From: Lycium barbarum
Taxonomy: Eukaryota; Streptophyta; Magnoliopsida; Solanales; Solanaceae
DNA length: 64,000 bases
Assembly: GCF_019175385.1 (NCBI RefSeq)
Contig: NC_083345.1
Coordinates: forward strand, 115,182,480 to 115,246,479
Reading direction: 5' to 3'
Shown: piece by piece, positions 23,428 through 33,766 of the stretch
Layout: each line of letters opens with the position of its first letter
Numbering within the stretch: position 1 is the first letter of the stretch
The notes under the pieces: model-generated
The model's database searches: none
What the model was told of the DNA's origin: nothing
Seen by the model: only the letters and a program-made list of their open reading frames with translations
Translations under genes and position numbers: made by a program

Positions 23428-25079
23428 ACACAGGTTGTTCTCTGAGAATTTAATGTACATCCATTTGTAAAACAATTCGAAAGTTGCTAGTTCAATGGCT
23501 CCCACAAGGCTTAAGAACAAACAATTCAAATTTCAACAATGAATTCAGTTTAACATCACTATTATGAGTAGTTCTTCCCAGCACATTCTCTGAATTGTAA
23601 TTGTTCAAACCAGCTACTCAAAATGAACTTCAAGTTCTTGATCATTGAAGACTTCAAGTTTCCATTTCATATTTTAAACTAGTGAAAACAGTAACAAGTA
23701 GTAGTAGTTATTCTAAAGTAGATCACCAGATTCTAAACTCAATTCTAGTTAAGAATATAGATATCACTAGTGTAAACTAAAAAAGATGATGTTATTTGGT
23801 GTCCATAACCATTTTTTAAATCTACTTACACTCCACGCTACTTTTTCAAGTTCTTCTCGAGAATAAAATCAGTTGGGACAATAATAAAGGGAGAACTCAA
23901 GTAATAAGGAATTCAAATCCTTTTTTGTTGACAAAAGTAATAAGGAATTCAAATCCTTATGGGCGTCAATCATGAACTGAAATACTCAAAATCATAATAA
24001 AATATCCCAAGTTCACTATTCCTTTTCTTTGCAAGCATCTGAGGTTCATTTTTCTGGGCAAAACAAAAACATAAATAGCACAAATCATAACTAACAATGC
24101 CATTGCATCCAGTATACTAACAATAACAATATTTCAAAATGAAGGTTCTGAAGTATTTCTCTTCTTTCTTAAGTGGCCTGCCAATTATTTAGTAAGAACA
24201 TTTCCTTTTTATCAAGATTTTTTTGAAAGAAAACTCATAAGTTTCAGCAAAATAAAAAGTCCTAACTCAACAACATCAATTTGGTTTTGGTTCAACTTTA
24301 TACTCATACAAATAACTCTAGATATACAAAAAAAATATGAGCAGATAGAATCCTTTTGAGTTCATTATGATACAGGCAGTGGTGATGTTCTATTAGGTGG
24401 TTATCAGAGATTCCGTTTCTAATTTTCATGTTGAATGTTTGGTGGAAGGACATAACAATTGTGATACCTCTCAAGAATGACACAAGTGGCCTGGAAGCTC
24501 TCAGCTCTTCTTGTAGTAATCTCTTTGAGTTAGTTTGCCTGGAGTGACAAACAATATCCAATCTGAAAGGCATTGTTAATGAATATTTCATTAATTACTT
24601 TAAGTCAATACTAATTAGTAATTAATGTAATCACAGTTGACTCCACTTTCATTGGACACAGAACATCATATATTCACTTTCTTAGACAATAAAAAAAAGG
24701 CTATTACCTCATGCCCTTTAATTTCCTTGAGAAATTCTTTGATCATCAAACACTTCATAATTCATGTCTTCTTATGAACTTCTTGTTGTATACCTACCTT
24801 TCTTTTGTTAATTTTTGTGCTTAAAGAGCGAAATTTAATTTTCTAGACAATGTGACAAGTCATAATATAAAATAATGATATACGTAACTTGTGGAAGACA
24901 CATTCACACAAATGATTGCATTTTCTATTGAAAGCACATAGTTTGAAGTCACAAGTGCACTTCATTAACCAACACTATTAGCAAAGGCGCGCAAAACAAA
25001 CATTTATGAGCTGCAGTGGATTATATCCAGTTTCTTGTAGAGGCAAGCTACCGGTATTTGCTTACTTCGATAATGAAAT
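23428..25079. other. CACTA interior, no gene recognised
   Basis: AT-rich. The minus-strand open stretch 24304-24591 has no motif I recognise. The phrase AATAAGGAATTCAAATCC is repeated at about 23907 and 23939. Confidence 0.4.
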
Positions 25080-25154
25080 ACAGTGTTGAGCTGAGGGTTT
25101 ATTGGAAACATCCTCTCTACCTTGCAAGGTAGGGAACTTAGTCTGCGTACACTC
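25080..25154 (+). mobile_element. SINE fragment (TS/SolS type), part 1, split by a copia element
   Basis: Contains GCTGAGGGTTTATTGGAAAC, CCTCTCTACCTTGCAAGG and TCTGCGTACACTC, the conserved TS/SolS body. It breaks exactly at the copia insertion and resumes at 31579 with TACCCTCCCTAGTGGGATTAC and a TTG-rich tail to about 31627. The target duplication CACTC of the copia is part of the SINE sequence. Confidence 0.75.
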
Positions 25155-25978
25155 TGTTAAGTTTAAAGTCCACAAATGCATTAAGTGAGGGACTTTAAAG
25201 GTGAAGTATGAATTGGGAAATGGATGGAAACAAAAGTGGCGGGAAATGAAAGTTTGAAAAAAAAAACCTTTCAAGTGAACACTTCTCCCATATTGGTGGT
25301 TGAAAGTGTTATGTGTGCGCTTATATTAAGCAACACATTCTCTAGATCATAAAGGGTTGAGAAAAGGACCACCCCTCGCGCCGTCGTCGTCGCTCGGCTT
25401 CGGCTTCGGCTTCGGCTTCGGCTTCGGATTTGTGACCAAATTTATTTTATTTCCATTTTCTATTTCCAATCAGGATATTAATTAATTCACGCGAAATTTA
25501 ACTTAATTCATTAAATTCGCGGATTTTGTTTTTCTCCAACGGAATTATTTTTTCCAACGGACATAACGATGACCAACAGTCATCTCCTTCACCGAACAGG
25601 CGCTTCCATACCTGTTCAGAACAAACAACAGGCTATAAATTTTCAGAGGCTTCGCCTCATTTTTTTTAAGACACTGAAAATTCTCTGGAAAAAAAAAACG
25701 CAAATTCCTTTTCCCTCATACTGCATTCTTTTCAAAACCAAAAATCAGTAAGTGTCGTGTGATTACTACCATTCGTTGAGTTCGCTGAAATTCTGCAATT
25801 TCCATTGCCGGTATTGCAGAATAGAATTTCGTTCTATCCTGGGAAGAATTAATCCAAACCTTTGGCAACTGTGAGGGGATTAAATTCTTTAAGGAAACAC
25901 AGTTTTCTGTGGGCTCGAAATAAATATATTGTTCTTTACTTTATGACCAGATTACAAGTTTGATTAACAGGAATTACA
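25155..25978 (+). mobile_element. 5' LTR of the second copia
   Basis: Begins TGTTAAGTTTAAAGTCC, ends GGAATTACA. Carries six-fold GGCTTC repeats at about 25393-25428 and a TATA-like CTTATATTAAG near 25319. It is followed by AACTTAAAGAATTT, where the usual TGGTATCAG PBS is absent. Confidence 0.9.
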
Positions 25979-26214
25979 AACTTAAAGAATTTAATTTACT
26001 AATACTTCTGTTTCATCTAATATTCTGTTCTGGTTGGAGACTAAAATCCTCGGATTTTCTACTCCAGTAATCTACTCGATTCGAAGATATAAAAACTTCA
26101 TCGAGATTATTACTTTGTGTGTTCAATTAGAAGAATATAAAAACTTCATCGACGTTATTACTTTGTGCGTTCTATTTATTGATTCTGCTTCTGTTTTGTT
26201 GTCAAACAGAAAAA

Positions 26215-29200
26215 ATGGCTGATATCACTGTCGAGAATGCTACTGATTCTGGTGGTAAGACTGTCGCCTCTTCCAGTCGCACCACAACTGTCCCTGCGAT
26301 GGCTGCGGCAGAGAAGCCCGGAAAGTTTTCTGGGATAGACTTTAAACGCTGGCAACAGAAAATGTTCTTCTATTTAACAACCCTCAGTCTGCAAAAATTT
26401 ATTACTAAGGAAGTTCCTGTTCTACCAGAAGAAACTCCGAACAACGAACGTTTCATCGTGACAGAGGCATGGAATCATTCTTATTTTCTATGTAAAAACT
26501 ATATTCTCAATGGGCTGGATGATGGTCTTTATAATGTTTATAGCGGTTGTAAGACGTCTAAGGAATTATGGAATGCTTTGGACAAGAAGTATAAGACCGA
26601 GGATGTTGGGTTGAAAAAGTTTGTTGCTGCGAAGTTTTTGGACTTTAAAATGGTAGATAATAAATCTATCATGTCACAAGTCCAGGAACTTCAAGTGATT
26701 ACACATGATCTGCTTGCGGAAGGAATGGTAGTCAATGGAGCTTTCCAGGTTGCGACCTTTATTGAGAAATTGCCGCCTTCGTGGAAGGATTTTAAAAACT
26801 ACTTAAAACACAAACGTAAGGAAATGACATTAGAAGATCTAATCGTCCGTCTTAGAATTGAGGAAGACAACAGAACTGCTGAGAAGAAGGCCAATGGCAA
26901 ACAAGCAATAATGGGGGCAAACATCGTTGAAACTGCCTCTACAAGTTCAAAGAAAAGGAAGCGGCCTTCTGGAGGGAAGAATGTTCCAAGCAAGAAGAAA
27001 TTCAAAGGAAGTTGTTACAACTGTGGCAAAATTGGACATATGGCTTCAGACTGTCGTGCTCCGAAAAAGGATAAGGAGAAGAAAAAAGGTCAAGCCAATA
27101 TGGCTGAAATGAACAATGAAGTGGATAATCTATGTGCCATGTTGTCCGAATGTAACTTGGTAGGTAACCCACTAGAATGGTGGATAGACTCGGGTGCTAC
27201 TCGCCACGTGTGTTCTAACAAGGAATTCTTTTCGTCTTATGATGCAGTTGGCCCCAATGAGACGATCTTCATGGCCAATTCTGCTACTGCCAAAATCGAG
27301 GGAATAGGCAACATTGCCTTGAAGATGACGTCTGGAAAGATTGTGACGCTCAAGAATGTTCTTCATGTTCCAGAAATGCGGAAGAACTTAGTCTCAACTT
27401 CACTACTAGTCAAGAATGGATTTAAATGTGTTTTTGTTTCTGATAAGGTTGTTGTTAGTAAAAACGATATGTATGTTGGAAAGGGCTACCTCACAGAGGG
27501 CCTTTTCAAACTCAATGTAATCTCAGTTGATATGAATAAAATTTCTCCTTCATCTTATTTACTTGAGTCAAATAGTTTATGGCATGCACGTTTGGGACAC
27601 GTTAATTATAAAACATTGCGAAAAATGATTAACTTGGAAATACTTCCTAAGTTTGAATGCAATAAGTCCAAATGTCAAGTATGTGTTGAATCCAAGTATG
27701 CTAAGCATCCTTATAAGTCTATTGAAAGGAATTCCAATCCTTTAGACTTGATTCATACCGACATTTGTGATATGAATTCAACACCATCACGCGGTGGGAA
27801 AAAGTACTTTATAACTTTTATTGACGATAGCACTCGTTATTGCTATGTGTATTTACTTAATAGCAAAGATGAAGCTATTAATGCATTTAAACAATACAAA
27901 AATGAAGTCGAAACACAACTGAACAAGAAAATCAAAATGATTAGAAGTGATAGGGGTGGAGAGTATGAATCTCCCTTTGAAGAAATATGCTTAGAATATG
28001 GAATAATTCATCAAACTACTGCCCCATACACCCCACAATCCAATGGAATTGCGGAAAGAAAGAATCGAACGTTGAAGGAAATGATGAATGCCTTATTAAT
28101 AAGTTCTGGTTTACCGCAAAACTTGTGGGGCGAAGCTATCCTTACAGAAAGCCGAATACTCAACCGAGTGCCCCATAGCAAAACAAAGTCCATTCCATAT
28201 GAACAATGGAAAGGTAGAAAGCCTAGCTTAAAATATTTCAAAGTGTGGGGGTGTTTAGCCAATGTACAAATTCCTAAACCCAAAAGGGTAAAAATTGGAC
28301 CAAAAACCATTGATTGTGTTTTTATAGGATACGCCACCAATAGTAAAGCGTATCGTTTTCTGGTTCATAAGTTAGAAAATCCCGACATTCATGTTAATAC
28401 GGTAATGGAATCTGATAATGCTGAATTTTTTGAGAATATTTATCCGTATAAAATAGAATGTGAGTCGTCTTGTGAAAGACCTAAACGACCTCGGGAAGAA
28501 ACAAAGAAAAATATGCCTAACGAAGAGAATCCAAGACGTAGCAAACGTCAAAGAACATCGACTTCTTTTGGTCCAGACTTTTTGACATTCTTAGTAGAGA
28601 ATGAGCCTCAAACTTTCAAAGAAGCAATGTCCTCCTCCGAAGCACAATATTGGAAAGAGGCAATCAATAGTGAAATAGAATCCATATTAAACAATCATAC
28701 ATGGGAACTGGTCGATCGTCCTCCGGGAAACAAACCTTTAGGCTCCAAATGGATTTTCAAGAAGAAAATGAAAGATGATGGCACTGTTGATAAATATAAG
28801 GCAAGACTCGTTGTCAAAGGATTTAGACAACGAGAAGGTCTTGATTATTTTGATACATACTCACCAGTAACAAGGATAACATCCATTCGGGTGTTGATAG
28901 CGTTGGCTGCGGTGTACGGACTCCATATCCATCAAATGGACGTAAAAACGGCCTTCTTGAATGGAGAGTTAGAGGAAGAAATCTATATGGATCAACCCGA
29001 AGGGTTCATAACTCCCAAAAAAGAGAAGAAGGTGTGTCGACTTGTTAAGTCACTTTATGGACTTAAGCAAGCACCCAAACAATGGCATGCAAAATTTGAC
29101 CAAACAATGTTGGCAAATGGATTTAAAATTAATGAATGTGATAAATGTGTTTATGTTAAGAACGTTCCAAATCACTTAGTCATTGTTTGCATGTATGTTG

Positions 29201-30168
29201 ATGATATGTTGATAATGAGTAAAGACATTGCCGATATAAATGCCACTAAGCGTATGCTTGCTAGTAAGTTTGATATGAAAGACTTAGGAGTTGCTGATTT
29301 AATTCTAGGAATTAAGATCCATAGAACTCCACAAGGTCTAGCATTGTCACAAACTCACTATGTTAAGATGGTACTTGAAAAATTCAAGTATCTGGAGTTT
29401 AACATTGCAAAGACTCCAATTGACGTGAACCTTGCTCTTACAAAGAACCAAGGTCAAATCAAGTCTCAGTTAGACTATGCTCGAGTGTTGGGAAGTTTGA
29501 TGTACATTATGAACTGTACACGACCAGATATAGCTTGTGCAATAAGTAAATTGAGTCGTTACACAAGTAATCCTGACCAAACTCATTGGATGGCAATGAA
29601 AAGAGTTTTGGGGTATTTACAATACACCCAAGATTATGCTTTGCACTATAATAAATATCCTGCGGTAATTGAAGGATATAGCGATGCAAATTGGATCACC
29701 GGATCATCTGAAGTCAAATCCACAAGTGGATATGTTTTCACTATTGGAGGAGGAGCAGTTTCTTGGAAATCGTCCAAGCAAACATGTATTGCTCGCTCCA
29801 CAATGGAGTCATAATTTATAGCTTTGGATAAAGCTGGTGAGGAAGCTGAATGGCTACGGAATTTCTTGGAAGACATTCCGTTTTGGCCTAAACCAGTGGC
29901 ACCTATATGCATACATTGTGATAGTCAAGCTGCAATAGGAAGGGCTGGAAGCGTCATGTATAACGGCAAATCTCGTCACATACGACGAAGACATAATACC
30001 GTTAGACAATTACTCTCTAGTGGAATTATCACAATTGACTATGTAAAGTCAAAGGATAATGTGTCGGATCCACTTACAAAAGGCCTAACTAGAGAGGCGG
30101 TTGATAAATCATCAAAGGGAATGGGATTATGGCCAAGAACAAGTCATAATAATGGTAACTCCACCTAG
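26215..30168 (+). pseudogene. Ty1-copia polyprotein with one premature stop in RNase H
   Basis: Start chosen at the ATG at 26215 (MADITVENATDSGG), because the open frame upstream begins only with a TTG. Domains: gag (about 35-215), CCHC knuckle CYNCGKIGHMASDC (267-280), protease DSGATRH (325-331), integrase with GVWTD-type HTDICD and RSDRGGEY blocks and the NGIAERKNRT glutamate, RT with YVDD (994-997), RNase H with YSDANW. A TAA at 29812-29814 replaces what is normally a glutamate in the conserved ESEFIAL block. The frame then continues unchanged to a TAG at 30166-30168, past DSQAAIGRAG and the C-terminal DPLTKGL block. One base change (GAA to TAA) would explain it. Confidence 0.92.
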
Positions 30169-30723
30169 TTGACTGGAAATCCCAAGATCTAGGTTCAAGG
30201 AGATCAAACAAAGTTATGAATGACAGTTCAACATTGTCGTCAAACTCAATCCATTCTCATGATAAGACAATGTTCAGGAACAAGGATAAAGCGCAAAGGC
30301 TTTTTAATAGTTTCTAAGTTTGATACGAAGTATATCAAATTGTGTATCTATAGGATGACACGTTTAGGAATCACCTATATGAGCGTGAAGTAGAAGCCGC
30401 TTCAAGGAGAATTAGAATAAGGCCAGTTCTCTACACACTCATGAAACCAGGCGATGTTCAAGGCTAAAACGAACACAACAATGAGAACCAAGAATGGTTA
30501 AGGGTTAAGTGTGTGACATATGTTGTCTAGATATACATTAAAGATCGACGGTTCAAAGATATCAAATCTACCGATTGATCGAGTATATCCGATGTATGTT
30601 CACTATGGAAAGTTCAAAGGGAAACCTACTTACCCAGATGCGGTTAATCCTTACCTATAATCACACAAGTTTTTTTTTTTTGGCATGTTGCATATATAGC
30701 CATTCCCCATTCATGTGGGGTAT

Positions 30724-31573
30724 TGTTAAGTTTAAAGTCCACAAATGCATTAAGTGAGGGACTTTAAAGGTGAAGTATGAATTGGGAAATGGATGGAAAC
30801 AAAAGTGGCGGGAGATGAAAGTTTGAAAAAAAACAACCTTTCAAGTGAACACTTCTCCCATATTGGTGGTTGAAAGTGTTATGTGTGTGCTTATATTAAG
30901 CAACACATTCTCTAGATCATAAAGGGTTGAGAAAAGGACCACCCCTCGCGCCGTCGTCGTCGCTCGGCTCGGCTTCGGCTTTGGATTTGGATTTGGTCAA
31001 ATGATCTGATTGATTGATATTATTTTTGGACCAAATTTATTTTATTTCCATTTTCTATTTCCAATCCGGATATTAATTAACTCATGCGAAATTTAACTTA
31101 ATTCATTAAATTCGCGGATTTTTTTTTCTCCAACGGAATTATTTTTTCCAACGGACATAACGATGACAAACAGTCATCTCCTTCACCGAACAGGCGCTTC
31201 CATACCTGTTCAGAACAAACAACAGGCTATAAATTTTCAGAGGCTTCGCCTCATTTTTTTTAAGACACTGAAAATTCTCTGGAAAAAAAAAAACGCAAAT
31301 TCCTTTTCCCTCATACTGCATTCTTTTCAAAACCAAAAATCAGTAAGTGTCGTGTGATTACTACCATTCGTTGAGTTCGCTGAAATTCTGCAATTTCCAT
31401 TGCCGGTATTGCAGAATAGAATTTCGTTCTATCCTGGGAAGAATTAATCCAAACCTTTGGCAACTGTGAGGGGATTAAATTCTTTAAGGAAACACAGTTT
31501 TCTGTGGGCTCGAAATAAATATATTGTTCTTTACTTTATGACCAGATTACAAGTTTGATTAACAGGAATTACA
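30724..31573 (+). mobile_element. 3' LTR of the second copia
   Basis: 850 bp. Matches the 5' LTR except for the hexamer tract and the extra segment around 30985-31025 (GGTCAAATGATCTGATTGAT and following bases). Confidence 0.9.
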
Positions 31574-31578
31574 CACTC

Positions 31579-31630
31579 TACCCTCCCTAGTGGGATTACA
31601 CTGGGTACGTTGTTATTGTTTGTTGTTGGA
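31579..31630 (+). mobile_element. SINE fragment (TS/SolS type), part 2
   Basis: Continuation of the SINE broken at 25154: TACCCTCCCTAGTGGGATTAC, then CACTGGGTACGTTGTTATTG and a TTG-rich tail. Confidence 0.75.
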
Positions 31631-32129
31631 TAATGAAACACATCAATAGGCAGTTGTATTTTAAATATTATAATATCTGAAAACCCGCATCAGAAGTTAT
31701 ATTGAATAAATTTCTGCTATAACTTTCAAGACACATAGAAGTGTTTCAGGAAAAAAATTTAATAGTTTTTATCAGTAATGGAAGGAATGCAAAATTCCTC
31801 AAATGAATGAGAAATCAAAGAAACAGGCACAAGATATGAGATTTACAAAAGCAAAAACCTTGAAGAAAAAATAATTCAAAGGTATAAAGAAAGAGACCTT
31901 GGTCAAGAGAAACAAGAAGGAAATTTGGGAAGATATGTGCCTTTCCAAATATGGCTCGGCGTCTTCTTCATCGAAGCTTTGTGGTAGTGCCCACGAGACT
32001 AAAGAATAAGGTTCGACATCCTCAAAGAAGAATTGATTTGGGAAATTTAAAAGAAGCCTTTTCTTTTTAGTTCAAACGGACCTAAGGAGGAAAAATAAGC
32101 GGAAGTAAAATTAGGAGGGAAAAATAAGG

Positions 32130-32391
32130 AAAGTGAAAAGCGTTCCAGTAAATTATATTTTTTCGATAACCGTTCCCACTGCGGGATCTATGCAACGTTT
32201 TCTAAAACCGTTGCAGCAGGAAAACCTATGGCAACAGTTATCTAACTATTGCTACAGTTTTGTTGTAGAAATGTACCAACAGGTCCGAGAGTCTATTGTA
32301 ACGGTCAAAACCTTAGCGGTAGCATATCTATTGCAACAATTGTATAACCCGTTGCCAGAAAACCGTTGCTATAGGCAAATTTTCTGGTAGT
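32130..32391. repeat. Right subterminal repeat array of the CACTA element
   Basis: Carries the same word set as the left array (AACCGTTGCAGC, TATTGCAACAATTG, AACCGTTGCTATAGG) and ends at a decayed CACTACCAGAAAAT terminus. The open stretch at 32133-32390 is part of the array, not a gene. Confidence 0.8.
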
Positions 32392-33080
32392 ATTGCATTA
32401 CTGATATTGGTCACAAAAAGAAGACGATAGGTACAAGTAGGCCGTGAACATTCAATTGTTATACATAAAAATGGGATAAGTTTGATCTATAGTCAAGCCT
32501 TCTTAAAAAATCTCCTAAATTCATTGAGATATTTCAAAGGATCTAAAGTCTAAACAATGAGATTCCAATAGGGATAGTTTGTAACTAGATTTCAAGAAAT
32601 AATTATTTGAACGGCAACGTTATTATCAGTAAAGAATTTTGGGAGATGGAACAACCTAGTGATAATTATATTCAAGAATTACTATTTTTACTTATGTACA
32701 AGCTAAATGAACAACCTAATTAATCTATCTAGACTAGATAGGATCAAAGAACTATCCTAAAACCGAATTAAATTTTCTAGATAGCTTATTAATCAGACTA
32801 ATTCAAATAATTGAACAATCTAATTATACTAGATAGGATCAAATAGCAGTAATTTTGGATAACAGACTAACAATTACTTTATTTGATCTTAATAAATGGT
32901 ACCTAAGAAAAGAAAAAAGGAAAATCAAGAAGAAACTCATTCATGAGAATCAAATCTATTTACGGAAATTTACTAAATCTCAATGGATCATAGTACTTAA
33001 CTAAATCCACCACTACTTCAACTTTATATAGCATAGCAATAGTTCAATGGATAAAACATAGGAAAAAGCTAAAACAATGG
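32392..33080. other. No gene seen
   Basis: AT-rich spacer between the CACTA right end and the LINE 3' end. It contains two copies of a TAGATAGGATCAAA phrase at about 32736 and 32831 but no other structure. Confidence 0.5.
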
Positions 33081-33766
33081 CTCATTATTATTATTTTTGG
33101 TAAATCAAGGCTTTTCATTTCATAGTTAACTAGGTACTTCATCCGGAATAATGTCATGGGCAACACCAGAAACAGTTGGAGTAGCAGTTACAAAATATTT
33201 TAGAAGGTTATTCCGGGAATGTCTGTTAGCAACAATTACATTAGGAGCATTTAGGTTACAAAAAGATCTAGCATATATAGGTTCTTCCATGTCTGCCCAA
33301 AAGCTTGGAGCTGCATACATAGGTGGGACTACTAGTATCATTGTTTCTCCAAAACGCTTCCTTCTTGCTCCTTCTCTTGCCAGTGCATCAGCGACTAAGT
33401 TCTACTCCCTGTAGCCATGTCCTACTGTTGGATTCCCCATCCTCTCTATCAAGCATCTGCATTCAAGAATCAAAGGATTATAAGTGTCATGGCCATGCTC
33501 CAAATTTTTAGTACCTCAGTCGAGTCACATTCCACTTCTAGGGGAAAGTATCTCTGCTCACGGGCTTAGTTTCAATCCCTGCATTAAAGTTGTTAGTTAT
33601 TCTGAATAATACAAGACTTTGGCAGTCCTTTGGTAAAGCCTATGATCCATTTTCCACTGTTGTTGCTAATGACTCCCATAATCCCTTCTATGCCAGTTTT
33701 TCATGAAATGTTTCATCAGTGTTGAGTTTACAGAAACCTCTTTCAAGGGGGTTTCATTTGACATTG
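33081..33766 (-). pseudogene. LINE C-terminal RNase H-like segment and 3' end
   Basis: Minus strand near 33420-33350 reads CLIERMGNP, HGYRE, then NLVADALAREGA, the final block of the plant RVT_3/RNase H domain that ends many plant LINE ORF2 proteins. It runs on to a stop just after 33130. A short AAT-rich tail near 33085-33095 marks the 3' end. A stop interrupts the RE-N block. Confidence 0.7.

Larger units (their letters stand above)
25155..31573 (+). mobile_element. Second Ty1-copia retrotransposon, near-complete, inserted in a SINE
   Basis: A 6419-bp element on the plus strand. LTRs are 25155-25978 (824 bp) and 30724-31573 (850 bp), TGTTAAG...ATTACA. The target duplication is CACTC (25150-25154 and 31574-31578). 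One polyprotein frame has a single premature stop. The LTRs differ in a GGCTTC hexamer tract and in a roughly 35-bp segment present only in the 3' LTR, so it is older than the element at 17546-22894. About 550 bp of non-coding sequence separates the frame from the 3' LTR. Confidence 0.93.
15882..32391. mobile_element. CACTA-type transposon shell carrying nested insertions
   Basis: The right end (32391, reverse complement) reads TACTACCAGAAAATTTGCC and the left end GTATGCTAGAAAATAGATC, both decayed forms of a CACTACCAGAAAAT end. Both are followed inward by dense copies of GCAACGGTT and ATTGCAATGG words in both orientations. Removing the nested insertions (copia 17546-22894, MITE 22936-23418, copia 25155-31573) leaves about 4.2 kb. 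No intact transposase is visible; a minus-strand run near 16490-16550 (EEDKQGADESSEDL then stop) could be the tail of one. Calling the two ends a pair is inference from shared repeats. Confidence 0.7.

Noticed and set aside
26179..26214. Upstream extension of the second copia frame
   Set aside because: It opens with TTG; the ATG at 26215 is the first and fits the usual gag start.
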